From Sphaerolaimus hirsutus (Eukaryota > Nematoda > Chromadorea > Monhysterida > Sphaerolaimidae): DNA of 64,000 nucleotides. Shown here in pieces: positions 28,276 to 39,328 of this stretch (position 1 is its first letter; every line of letters starts with the position of its first letter). The notes beneath the pieces are model-generated. The model made no database searches and was not told the origin of the DNA. It worked only from the letters and a program-made list of their open reading frames with translations. Position numbers and translations under genes: made by a program. The stretch spans positions 5,225,855 to 5,289,854 of the forward strand of contig OZ038455.1 of NCBI GenBank assembly GCA_964036195.1, read 5' to 3'.

Positions 28276-30287
28276 GTCAGTTAGGGTTATAATACCTAAA
28301 GTAATTAAAATAAAAACATAAAAATAAATAATTAAAATTGACAATGGAGTCTAATTAACAAAGCTCTGAAAAATGAAAGAAAGTGCTAGAATTCAAAACA
28401 ATGATAAAAATCAATTTATCTATCTTTTTCCACAGCTGGCTGAAACACATGCGTGGGATAAGTGGATACATGAAGCATCCCCGGAAACACGGCGGGGAAG
28501 GCGCCTCAACGTTACTGCGAACAGTTTCAAACTCGGACATGAATGTAATTCAACTTTGAAATTTATGAATGTAATTCAACTCTGAAATTTTGGAAAATTG
28601 GAAAAGTCCGTAAAATACAGCACTTTTTTAGAAAGTTTGCGAAATTTAAGTTTGCAAATAAAATTTCTTTTTTAGAAAGTTTCTATAAAATTATCGTATA
28701 AAAACAAATCCACAAATCCACAAATCCATAAATCCACCAATCCTGTCCAGGCACTGTACAATGTGAGGAAAATCCAGAGGGGTGCAAACTAATGAAGAAC
28801 TCCAATGTGGATCACATAGGATTCACAACAAAACTGATGTGTTTGGAAAAACCCCTACCACAACCGAAAGAACTGCAATTTAAACTGAGAAATAATCTGA
28901 TGACCACCACAGCTGACATGAGATTCAAAAAGAAACTCAAAACAGAAACAAGCTACACCACTGGCAACAACAGCTCCGCCATTGGGATTGGTGAATACTT
29001 GACGAACTGAGCCCAGATGGATCCACACTACATCTCAAATCAGCTCAGCCAGGGGCCCATAGGCCACAGGGGCGGCCACAGAGATGACTACTATATGGGA
29101 CGCGCCAGGGGCATGCGCGGTGCCAGGAGAGGTGGCCGTTTTGGCAAAAGGCCAAAGTACCGATTGACAAATTGGACTAATGAGGAGTCCAGTGACGAAT
29201 TTGAGGTTGTCATGTTACAAAAATAAAGCTCTTTGTTTTGGTCTCTAATGTTTACAAATACACAAAAGGAAACACTCTACGTAACTAGAATTTTTTTGTT
29301 TGGCTCTCCACTGGTTACAAAAACACAAAATGAAATACTCTGCATAACTCTATATATGTAACTAGAAAAGGAGACAAATTATGAAATTGTCCAAACTCTT
29401 TAATACTTGTCAATATTGCTTAACCATTAAATTCAGGCCTTGTCCAAAGTGAACGTACCCCTGAGGCAACCCTTGGGAATGTCCACCGCGGCCAGTTCCA
29501 GTGCGAACATTCCAATGAGGCAACCCCTGGGGACCTCTACACCAGCAATTTCAACGGTCACGTTGCCTGAGAATACTCCATCAGCTTTTGACCAAGCGGT
29601 ACAGGAAGCGGCAAAGAAAATTGCTGTTTCTTTGCAGGTAAAATAGAGTTAAATGATTATTTAATTAATTAGTTGTAAAATTAAATACTTTTAAATACTT
29701 AGGGCGGAGAAAATATATATATATATGTCAATAAAAGTCCGACAACCATGAAAATGTTGTCAACCTTGAAATTAATAGATTCTGGAATGTAAATTTATAC
29801 GTTATAAATTAATTAGTCCAACAATTGCATACATACAATTCCAACCCTCAGAACCAGAATAGCACAGATGCCTCTGTGGCTCTAAATTTGGGACATCTGG
29901 GCCTGGACCCACCGGAAACCATGGATACTTCTGTGCCAAAATATCAAGCTACACTGTCGGCAGAGAAGGCCAAACAAAAACTGCAAAAACTACGCTTGAA
30001 GAAGGCAAAAGCGGCTGTCAATTTGGGCAAGCGTAAATATCCGGTTTATGTCAAGCGCATTGAGCAAGAGAACAAGGATTGTGAGATCAGCTCCATTTCA
30101 ACGGCAACTGCCGCAGGTGACAAGACCATGCAGAACATTGCCTCTATAATTCATACGGTATCGGAAAGCCCGTTGGAGCCGATAGAGGGTATGTAGCTTA
30201 AGTTCTATTAGAATACATATAAATAAAATAAAAAATTATTATTCAGATTTGGGGAACTTATACGATTCTAGACCGACCCACTTATAA
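28003..30287 (+). CDS. Unrecognised seven-exon gene, coiled-coil N-terminus and RG-rich middle
   Basis: Exons 28003-28275, 28436-28544, 28751-28990, 29063-29205, 29437-29637, 29852-30188 and 30247-30287 join in phase to 447 residues plus TAA. Residues 1-91 are helical and charged, probably coiled coil (LGLEKQHVTLAQTHDKCQEL). Residues about 125-207 are basic. An Arg-Gly patch follows (RARGMRGARRGGRFGKR), typical of RNA-binding or methylated tails. Next come a repeat of PLRQPLGMS / PMRQPLGTS and a Lys-rich helix (KAKQKLQKLRLKKAKAA). The fourth junction rests on a 72-bp intron (28991-29062) that removes an in-frame TGA at 29008. Unspliced, the frame stops there. Introns are 58-231 bp. No family recognised; a nuclear or RNA-associated role is only a guess from composition. 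Confidence 0.6.
28436..28544 (+). CDS. Plus-strand gene, exon 2
   Basis: TTTTTCCACAG|CTG to GAAT|GTAATT, phase 1 at its end. Confidence 0.6.
28751..29205 (+). CDS. Plus-strand gene, exons 3 and 4 (with candidate 72-bp intron)
   Basis: CCTGTCCAG|GC opens a frame with one TGA at 29008-29010 and continues in the same frame to GAG|GTTGTC at 29205. A GT-AG intron 28991-29062 would remove the TGA in phase. Confidence 0.55.
29437..29637 (+). CDS. Plus-strand gene, exon 5
   Basis: AAATTCAG|GCC to CAG|GTAAAA, 67 codons, phase 0 at both ends. Confidence 0.6.
29852..30188 (+). CDS. Plus-strand gene, exon 6
   Basis: ACCCTCAG|AAC to GAGG|GTATGT, phase 1 at its end; basic helical segment and a Ser/Thr-rich tail. 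Confidence 0.65.
30247..30287 (+). CDS. Plus-strand gene, short last exon
   Basis: TTATTATTCAG|AT to TAA after a 58-bp intron; adds about 13 residues. If not spliced, the protein ends four residues after GAG at TAG 30196. Confidence 0.45.
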
Positions 30288-30556
30288 TTGACCGCCCCTA
30301 TGTATGACCCCTTATGGTCCCACAAACCATTGATTGTATGTATTGACACGTATACATTGAAAACTATTCCTGTTTCTACTCCTGTTTCCAGAATTCTCCC
30401 CAACAAATAATAGGTTATAAGTACGCTTTGACAATTAGCTTAGTCTACTCTTATGGTCTCCCTCACAGGTACTTCGCACGTTGGTCCCGTCTCTTCACCT
30501 ACTACGTCTCAGAAATAGCGGCCAGGGCTCCAGTTTTCCTTAGCTCAGGGGGAAGG

Positions 30557-30710
30557 TGTTAATATGATGTCAGTAAACATGATCCTTCTGATCCATTCTT
30601 TTATGTTCCCTTATTGTGTGATATAAGTGATTTCCAGCCGCGTAAAACGGTACTTACTTGGACTGCACAAGCAGAATAAATATCCCAAAAGAAGCAGCTT
30701 GGTGTAAACA
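30557..30710 (+). mobile_element. LINE 3' tail, 154 bp, identical to 25891-26044
   Basis: No mismatch to the tail of the LINE at 23606-26044 and the same 3' end. Either a severely 5'-truncated second insertion or one end of a duplicated segment. Confidence 0.85.
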
Positions 30711-31213
30711 CACACAATTTGTAGTATACACAGAACTTTGATCAATGACTTAATCAGAGCAGGCATGTATTTTGCTGCAACTCCAGACTAGCCATACAAG
30801 CAGTTCAAAGACAATGGTGGGCAAACATGTAGCCGGGAGAAGGTTGATAGAAACACTGGTTTGGTGCCTGTATGGGGCTTTATTGGATAAAAGGCTGGAA
30901 ATTGTCCCAGTCATATCCGGCTATTTGTGCCTGTATGGGCATGTAAACTAAGTCTATGCTATCTATCTTGCTCCGGGGCTACATGTTTCTAAGCCGTAGT
31001 GAAAATTTCGCGGTTGATACACATTTAGGTTAGAAATCGAATGGATACACATTGGCATACGGTGTTATCTATATCAATCAACTTAATTATCATAGACACG
31101 CTCTGAGATGTGGAAACATTTAGCGGCATCCTCACGGTAGATAGATGTCCCTGTAGACATGTTATTCATTTACATGCGTTGAGGGTGCAAGACACGAAAT
31201 AAAACGTAACTAC
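30711..31213. other. Unassigned stretch
   Basis: No protein-like frame or element ends found. A repeated GCCTGTATGGGG/CATG motif lies near 30870-30940. Confidence 0.4.
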
Positions 31214-31580
31214 CAATATTTTTGCATCAGGCTCGATCGGCATGTTGTGAGCAAGGGGTGAAAGAGTCATGTCGATGGATATCACCGCCCCACCGCTGCC
31301 GACAGCAAATGCACAGCGACTGAAAGCAGTATTTTGCAATATCAAGGTGCTGTGCGATATTAAAATGGACATACCGGATAACACCGGGTGCCAGTGGGCC
31401 GAGCTCAAGGATGTGCATGCCGTTTAAACAACGTACGGTGGGGGCACAAAAATATATATCAACTGTTTCCAGATTTGGGTACATAAATGTGTGCTCAGGT
31501 TTGGTGATATTTTGAGGGTCATGCCATACGAGCTTAACGTAATGTGTATATTCATCCTGGAACTGTGACATTTCATTCAA
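31214..31580 (-). CDS. Two candidate exons of an unrecognised minus-strand gene
   Basis: An upstream segment (31375 to about 31580) reads protein-like, with THYVKLVWHDPQN and DIYFCAPTVRCLNGMHILE. It ends at donor CG|GTATGT. A 55-bp intron (31320-31374, ending TGCTTTCAG) joins in phase to 31214-31319, which reads RCAFAVGSGGAVISIDMTL and ends at TTG|GTAGTT. The 5' boundary and the other exons were not found. It may be a piece of a host gene, possibly of the gene beginning at 40280, or a relic. Confidence 0.4.
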
Positions 31581-32264
31581 CGTTACGGTTTCGAATGTTC
31601 ACACGAATGATCACTACAATCGGGATGCTCGACTGGTGTTACATCTTTCATGATTTCGATTGGTATGGAGTTTTACAACTTCATTTTACGACTGGTATAA
31701 AGGCATCGATTTCAGCAATTACATCGTCGACCTAAATGCTCAAGGGATCACATGCTTCGTTGATTTCTTAAGTGATGACACTCATGTATCAAATGAATAG
31801 GGGTAAAATCACACTGGTAAATTGGCGACAAAATCTGGTTTTATTCCAGGTGTTGCAGCATGGAGCAGCAAACCGACACTCGGCAGCTGCGGATGGGAGT
31901 GATATGTATATGGGCCTGAAAATCTCTTTATACGGTTCACTGATCCGTCAGAATCCATACTATAGTTATTGAATTGAATTGAATCATAGATTGTTCCATA
32001 AACAAGGCCATGTATAGCTGCGATGTAAATTCACAGCTAACAAAGTGTATCATGTTCATTGGATACATGATCTACCATATTCCAGACGGGGTGTATTTCG
32101 AGGGGGGGGGGTTAATTGAAGGGGGGTATTTCGAGGAAATATGGTATATGTGTATACAACACTGGATATTGTTACTTGTCAGCAAGCTTTGAATTGGGAT
32201 GGGAACCAGTTGACAAACAAATAGATAGCCCTGCATTTGCATCGCTGCACTTTATGCAGCAAAA
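31581..32264. other. Unassigned stretch with a 69-bp family I MITE
   Basis: A very short element between CCATATTCC (32077) and GGAAATATGG (32143) carries G runs. A plus-strand frame near 31677-31795 looks weakly protein-like but has no start or splice support. Confidence 0.4.
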
Positions 32265-32642
32265 CTTTTTGGCGCTTGGCGCCATCATCCCCTGGCGCCA
32301 TTGGCGCTTGGCGCCATGGTCTAGAAAAGCGCCATGGCGCTTTTGGCGCTTGGCGCTATTTTGCTGTGGCGCCATTGGCGCTTGGCGCTCGCATGCCAAA
32401 AGCGCCATGGCGCTTTTGGCGCTTGGCGCCAAAAGTCTGGCGCTTTCATGCATGTCAGTTATTGATGCATTTGTCTTGTACATAACAAACAGCGATTTGT
32501 ACTAGGATTTGAGAAATTTTCTGGCGAAATAATAACCCCCCCCCCCCTCGAAATACCCCCCCCTCCTCGTTTAACCACCCCCCCCCTCTCGGGACCACTA
32601 TGAAACAATCACCCCCGGGGGGTATTTCGAGGAAATACGGTA
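32265..32642. mobile_element. Family H and family I MITE sequences
   Basis: GGCGCTTGGCGCC-type palindromes run from about 32265 to 32450. About 32530-32642 carries C runs followed by GGTATTTCGAGGAAATACGG, the family I end. Confidence 0.6.
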
Positions 32643-32723
32643 TGTCTTAGTACATAACGCGCGAGCTGGATAATTATGCATTTTCACAAAAACAAATATT
32701 CAAAAAAGAGGAAGGCAGAGTCG

Positions 32724-34093
32724 ATTACAGGTTTTTATCCCCCGATGGACTTCTTACCCCGGGGGATGATATAGTCCTCGAGGACTATATCGGCCGACAG
32801 CCCTTTTTGTATGAGGACTATGTCAACCCATTATATATATTTTACCTACTGCATGCATAACATTGACCCGCGGCACGCGGCACGCGGCCTTGCTTTATAT
32901 TGACCTTACATTGACCCGTTGCCCGCGACCCGCTTGCATCATATCAAAAATGTTTTTTGACGCGTGGCACGCCACAATTACGCACGCGTCTGTTAGGCCT
33001 ATTGGCATCGATTGCATGGGTAAGTCTCGATCCAGCGGGTCTGCTGCAGTCTCTACACAACTAGATCTGACGAAAAACGATCAGTTCTGACCGATCAGAA
33101 CGATCAGATCTGACGAAAACGAATAACGGTAAATGAAGAACAATGCATGCAACTTCAAAACTCAATTTCTTGGCCATTTCTCAGCCGATTTTCACCAATG
33201 AACACTTAAAACGATCAGAATCACATGGAGATTGCATTTTTGTGTTCAGTTTATTAAGAATTTGGTAAACTCATGGTAATCATGACAGACAAATCACCAA
33301 TATACTACAGACAAAACGCCAATTCAACACAGACGAAACGCGAATGCAACACAGACAAAAAGCGAAATGCAACACAGACAAAACACCAATGCAACACAGC
33401 AAAATGCCAAAGCATTTTGTCTGTGATCCATTGGCGTTTTGTCTGTGTTGCATTCGCTTTTTGTCTGTGTTGCATTCGCGTTTTGTCTGTAGTATATTGG
33501 CGATTTGTCTGTTATGATTAGCATGAGTTTACCAAATTCTTAATAATCTGAACATAAAAATGCAATCTCCATGTGATTCTGATCATTTTAAGTGTTCATT
33601 GGTGAAAATCGGCTGAGAAATGGCCGAGAAATTGAGTATTGAAGTTGCATGCATTCACCCACGCAATCAATAATCCAATTATAAATACGTCTGCACGCGA
33701 ATTACATAATTCGGGCGGCGGACGTATTTTTCCGCACACGCCATTGACCCCGCAATAATCCAATATGGCGAAAGTCCCATAACTGGACACACCGATAATC
33801 GATGTCAATAGGCCTAACAGACGCGTGCATAATTGTGGCGTGCCACGCGTCAATAAATATTTTTGATCTGATACAAGCAGTGTTCTTGCATTGCAATAAA
33901 TAAAAGGAAGTATAAAACACATTCCCATGGCCCAACAGATGCCCCAATAGTGTAATTAGATATTTTGTATGGAGGACTACATCATCCCACGTTATAAAAG
34001 TCGGGCCGAAGTAGTCCTCCGGGTGATGTAGTCCTCGAGGGCTATATCATCCCAGGGAGTAAGATGTCCATCGGGGGATAGGGTACGTAAGCC
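32724..34093. mobile_element. Palindromic element with 10-bp TSD GGCAGAGTCG (Mutator-like)
   Basis: GGCAGAGTCG occurs at 32714-32723 and 34094-34103. Inside, ATCCCCCGATGGAC and GTCCTCGAGGACTATATC recur inverted at the far end, then ACGCGTGGCACGCCACAATT and, at the centre, a tandem repeat that is itself inverted (33290-33515). A 10-bp duplication fits Mutator-like elements. No transposase. Confidence 0.75.
33290..33515. repeat. Inverted array of ~21-bp units (ACACAGACAAAACGC)
   Basis: Four to five direct units of ACAGACAAAAMGCxAATxCAAC run into their inverse near 33410, forming a long hairpin at the centre of the host element. Confidence 0.8.
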
Positions 34094-34924
34094 GGCAGAG
34101 TCGTGTAAATGCATGCAAACGTTATTTCTTTTTTTTGAAATTTTTTGAATTTTATACACGATGACGTCATGAATATGATAATGTTTCCTTCAGAAAATTA
34201 TGCATAGCATGCTTTCGACGGAGTATACCTCCATTCTTATCACTTGTGCAATTGACCCCAGCATCACATCACATAAAAACATCGGCCAGTGTACAATCCC
34301 AGATAGGTAAATATGTAAAATAGTTGAGGCATCTAATTGTAAAAGTCGACAAGTCCACAAAATGCGATTTTGAGTAAATCGCATTTTAAGTTTCAGGCCC
34401 AATTCCAGGCCCGTGGTGCGTGTCCATTTTGGCTCTCTCATGTTTTCCATGAAGTTCCATATATTGACTATAAAGTGACAAATTTTCAGCCTCTAATCTC
34501 AACGTATATGTGAAAAATGGTAAGTCCATAAAATGCCATGGTCAGAGCAAAACTGTTTCGGGGAGGGAAACGGACCTGTCGACTTCTTGCACGCGAGAAC
34601 ATTTATGTTCCCGGCGACGACGACGCTGCCTTATGGGAAATTTATCGACTTGTCGACTTTTAGAAATCGGTTACCACAGTGGACTTATCACATTTCTTGC
34701 CTTGTTCCCCATTAAAAGGATGCGGAGGATGGACTTGTCGACTTCTTGCCCAATTTTTTTGCATTTTTCCCCAAAAATGTCAAATTTTACTCTATTGTAT
34801 ATACATATAGGTATGTGAGGTCAAAAATTTTTATGGAAAATGATCAAAAATGTGCGGAAGTAGCCCCAGATGACGTTTCCGGGCCTAACTTGAAATTTTC
34901 ATGTTTTAGACTTGTCAACTTTTA

Positions 34925-35384
34925 GACAACATTCACACTGCATTTTTGTGACGACTACAACAACACTTGAAAAAGTTCCATAAGTAGAGTGAAAAGTTCC
35001 ATATTCATGAGTTAATGTGGTAAAGTATACATATCACCTAGGTGTATATGCATGTTAAATTTCAGATGAATCGTGTGTGTTGCTCAAGAGTTATATTTAC
35101 ATGTTTATAAAAAACTTTTGCCACTGTCGGAGCCACCGACAGGTGCGCCGACACTTTAAAAACAAATTGGTCGTCACATTGCGCAAGTGTGACAACAAGT
35201 AAAATATTTGATCTAGTCGTCACAATGAGCATGGTTAAAAAAAGGATCGCTACTAGTCGCCAATAACGAGGCCGACCAGTCGTCACACTCATGAAAATCT
35301 GCTAAAAAATATATCTGTCATCACAAAACGGTCTGTGACGAGTAAGATCTATTGTCGTCACACAAGTCCAGTGTGAAAGGGGCC
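34925..35384. mobile_element. Element D, uninterrupted copy, TSD TTA
   Basis: Starts GACAACATTCACACTG and ends CAGTGTGAAAGGGGCC, between TTA at 34922-34924 and 35385-35387. 460 bp, no coding capacity. Confidence 0.75.
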
Positions 35385-35732
35385 TTAGAATTGGACGCCT
35401 CAATTTATACCTCAATTTACCTGACGTGATATTGGAAATGCCATTCTAATGGAGCCTGCCATTCTATTTTTCCATAGAGGACGTGGTAAGTGGTGAGGCG
35501 GGGAATGCATCAAGTGTTTATTTATATACTGTAAATATTTGTATTGTGCAGTCAAAAACAGCATAATCTTTGAGGAGTGTGCAGAAATGTGTATATTAGC
35601 ATCAGAATCGCATAAATATTGGGAGCAACGCTCAGCGGAAACAAAAATGTAAAACGGCTCTCAACAGTGATTGGCATGGAATGTGGATCAAACATCAATT
35701 CACCATGTCTTTTATTTACTGCCTGCTCAGGT

Positions 35733-35826
35733 GGTGGGTTCTGTGGGTTCTGTGGGTTCTGTTGGTTCTGTGGGTTCTGTGGGTTCTGTGGGTTCTGCGG
35801 GTTCTGTGGGTTCGGTGGGTTCTGTC
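35733..35826. repeat. 9-bp minisatellite, ~10 units
   Basis: Inverted partner of 3474-3619 with fewer units; unit reads TGGGTTCTG on this strand. Confidence 0.85.
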
Positions 35827-36111
35827 GCTGTTGGAGTTGGAGTATCCTCTCCAGAAGCACCTTGGCATGTGTCCTGCGATGGTTCAAAGGTAAATCCATT
35901 GTGCGATATTTTTACCAGCAACCAAACAACTGATTGTGCGCCATTCCGCTCATTCGAGGCTACAAAATTCACCTGTGCAAGGGACTCTGCCCGCACACCG
36001 ACAAACTTCCTTTTGCTACCTGCGCATTCAAACTTCATGCACGATTGCATGACATGCTGCTTGGTCAAGCGGACGCACCTGGGGCACTCCCACACCCTGC
36101 GAACTGTCCTG

Positions 36112-36235
36112 CAAAGTGGCAAGTGTCACGCAAAGTGGCAAATGTCACGCAAAGTGGCAAGTGTCACGCAGAGTGCCAAGTGTCACGCAAAGTGGCAAAT
36201 GTCACGCAATGTGTCAAATGTCATGCAAAGCATTG
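36112..36235. repeat. 19-bp tandem repeat, 6-7 units
   Basis: Inverted partner of 3055-3190; unit CGCAAAGTGGCAAGTGTCA. Confidence 0.8.
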
Positions 36236-36269
36236 GAAGCAGTGAAAAATGCTTTTGACATGTTTCACA

Positions 36270-37796
36270 CAGGCTGGCCGCGACGGAACCGCTTTAAGGC
36301 ATAAACGCGTTACGCGCTGCCTTAAAGGGTTTACGAACGGCAAGCGCGCAGTGGCACATGCATGTGAAAAAATGCAAGCGCAGAAACACGTCGCTTAAAG
36401 CGACTCCCAAAATATAAACGCCCAACCGCGCCGCGCGCTAAAGTGTTTGCACTCTGGAAACCCTCTGCTAAAGGGTTTCCATGACCGCAAGCACTTTAAG
36501 AAAATCATAAGCGCGCTGGAATCTCACACGTTGAGTGGTAAAGATTGATTATTGATGTTGTAAAATTTACTCGGGGGACCGAAATGTATGTGCAGAGTAC
36601 CACCATAATTTTATGAATAAAATTTTATGATAAATTTCGAAATTAATTTTTCCTAGTAAAAACTGATTAATATGATGAAAATCTGTAAAATTTTTGTTTG
36701 ATTATTCAGATGGGTTACGGTAGGTTTCCAGTGTGATGTCCACCAAGTTATATCAATAGTAAACACAATATAATAAACACAATATAAAAAAGAGTAAATG
36801 CTGTGAACAGAATGATTGCAAACAAAGCTGGCTGGCAGAGTAAAACAAACAAACTCTTAAATCTACTTTTTTGTTAGAATGCAGTCTGTAAGAAAAAAAC
36901 AGTATTAGAGTTTCCATGAAGTGCTTTTTGCCTTGTCACCAGTGCCAGTCATTTTTTCACGCCAGGACTATCTGTCGCGCATCGCGGAGTATAGCGACTC
37001 GCGCGGAGTATCTATCTAGGCTAGGAAATAACGCACTCTATGAATGCGCCGCGCACACTTGTAAACTACCAAAACTTCGGAAACTGTTGAAAATCCCAGT
37101 ACTAATTCTCGTTGTTAACATACGCTGAGGTAGAAAATTGTATTGATGTATTGTGAAAACAAAATGCACATGTATAGTTGTTATCAGGCAGGACTAATTG
37201 GAATTTCAACTGCTTTCGGTGTCAATCTAATTTGGGCTCAATTTCGGTCCCAGAACAATTTCATTTGCATGTGAAAATTTTAAAAATCCAATACTGCTAA
37301 AATTGAGTTGACATCGAAACCAGTTGACATCCAGTGTGTGTCATGAAAAAACTTGAAGGTGCGAAAACAATTTCAACGATCAATAACAAATTGTCATTGA
37401 TCGTTAATGCGGTTCCGGGCTGCAAACACGCAGCCAATGTTAAAAATCTAAAACCGCAAACTGATCAAAATGCGATCAGAAAATGCAAATCAATAAATGC
37501 CTATACACCACAATTTGTATAGCGCGTGTGATCACTGATAAGTACCGGCGTTTAAGTACTCATTTTGCACTAAAGGGGTTCCCAAACTCACAAGCGCGCA
37601 CGCCTAAAGCGTCTCCCCCCGGCAAGCGCGCAGTGGCACATGCGCCACGCGACTGTAGCGGCGGGAACCACGCGCCTTAAAGCGGTTCCCCCGTGCAAAC
37701 ACTTTAGTGGCACATGCTTATCGCGACTCCGATTTGGCAGTCGCTTTAAGAATAAACACGCTGGAAACACTACGCGTTTCCGGCGCGGACAGCCTG
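36270..37796. mobile_element. hAT-type element, ends CAGGCTGGCCGCG, TSD GTTTCACA
   Basis: Starts CAGGCTGGCCGCGACGG and ends CGGCGCGGACAGCCTG, flanked by GTTTCACA at 36262-36269 and 37797-37804. Left U has one uninterrupted site near 3.01 kb. Terminal regions are full of CGCTTTAAG and ACGCG motifs, and the middle is AT-rich. Part of the centre (about 37190-37345) resembles the palindromic MITE at 62120-62505. No transposase. Confidence 0.85.
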
Positions 37797-38574
37797 GTTT
37801 CACATCTCACAGACATCTTTATGTGACTTCGACACCATACAGGACATTTTACAGGGTCTGGGAGTGGCACTTCTGCAGACGATGCTTCTTCAAGCTGTCT
37901 CCTGAGGTCACAGCGACTTTCTCTATGCATCCCTTGCAGTCCTGCGTTTCGGATCTTGGCTTAGAGCGGTGAAAATACATGCTTGCGGGTATAAAGGTGG
38001 ATTTACCGCATAACAGCAAATAAAAGGTGAAATGACAAATTCAGTGTCGACAAATTCCAAATACCTACTCATGAGTGCCTATAGATATCCATCCCTAACT
38101 TGACATGTTGAAAGTACTAACCGATATCTACATCCAAAAATTATTCAAAAAGCTCCAGTGGCTCTTGAGATGTAAATCTAAAATAAAAATTTTGCTATTT
38201 TTCAGCAACATTTTTCATTGAAATTGCCAACAAATAGCGAAAATAATTTAAATTTATATCTCGAGAACCACTGGAGCTTTTTGGATAATTTTGCGACGTA
38301 GATATCGATTCCTGCTTTCAACATGTCAATATGAGGATGGATAAATATCTCTTTGCTTTTTGGGTATGTGTCATTTGTCGACACCAAATTTGTCATTTCA
38401 CCTTCTATTTGTCGTTTTGCTGTAAATCTACCTTATCCATGATGGCAAATGAAATATAGAAAATCTTTCAATTTTTTGCACTTTTTGCATTTTCATGCTC
38501 TATAGAGTGCATTTTCATGTTCTATATAGTGCATTTTCATGCTCTATTCTATACAGTGATTTGTACTGTTTTGT

Positions 38575-38725
38575 CTAGTCATGTAAAAGCGCCATGGCGC
38601 TGGCGCCTGGCGCTAGCGCCAAAGCAAAATGCGCCATGGTGCTTCTGGCGCTTGGCGCCATTTTGCTCTGGCGCCATTGGCGCTTGGCGTTCAGGGTCGG
38701 AAAAGTTCTGGCGCTTTTCACATCA
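38575..38725. repeat. Family H GGCGCC-rich MITE
   Basis: TCATGTAAAAGCGCCATGG at one end and GGCGCTTTTCACATCA at the other, inverted, with GGCGC palindromes between. Confidence 0.65.
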
Positions 38726-39071
38726 TTAGTTTTGTCACAACAGTTTACCAAAATGATCGAGCATTCCATGTTGGTAAACTGGTGTGTGTAAACTGGTGCA
38801 TTGATCGTAAACAATTTGCAAAATGTTTTCGCAGCAAAATTGCATCAAAGTATAGCATATAAATATATACCTATTTTTAAATATGAAAAAGAATTATAAA
38901 TTTCCCAGGGTTTTTCAATGAGATTTTTGTTTTGGCGGATTACTTGAGATTTTATAAAAATATCGCAAAATCTTTTAAAATAAAAATATTTATATTTATT
39001 AATATTGCACTAGTTCAGTGAGATTTAATCATGTTTTCTTTTTGATAGATTTCCCGAAATTATATCATTAT
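38726..39071. other. AT-rich, nothing recognised
   Basis: No gene or element ends found. Confidence 0.4.
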
Positions 39072-39294
39072 GGCCCTGCGCACACTAGTTTTCACACAAA
39101 ATTTCGAAAACTCATAAATGAGCTTTGAACGTGTTTGAGTTTTCCACAATTAGTCATTTTTAATCTCCGTCAATTGTAGTTGACGGCCAAATCATTGTAG
39201 AAAACTCAAATGCGTTTTAAGCTGATTTATGAGTTTTTCTTTTCATGTGAAAACGCAAAATTTCGTGTGAAAACTAGTGTGCGCAGGCACATTG
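39072..39294. mobile_element. Short MITE, ends CCTGCGCACACTAGTTTT
   Basis: Inverted ends CTGCGCACACTAGTTTTCAC / GTGAAAACTAGTGTGCGCAG around a palindromic 220-bp sequence; close relative of 17175-17375. Confidence 0.7.
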
Positions 39295-39328
39295 TCTCAA
39301 AATCTCCAGTTTCCACTGCTGAGCACAC

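Larger units (their letters stand above)
34236..38505 (-). repeat. Right copy of duplicated unit U (inverted)
   Basis: Matches left U in reverse complement from about 38505 down to 34236. It lacks the hAT-type, Ty3, palindrome, TA and TAGCATTCG insertions of the left copy and carries one private hAT-type insertion (36270-37796). Elements D (34925-35384) and E (about 34325-35420) are shared with the left copy. Confidence 0.8.

Noticed and set aside
31677-31795. Plus-strand frame with FYDWYKGIDFSNYIVDLN ending in a stop
   Set aside because: Looks protein-like but short, without start or acceptor, and interrupted just upstream; kept only as a possible relic.
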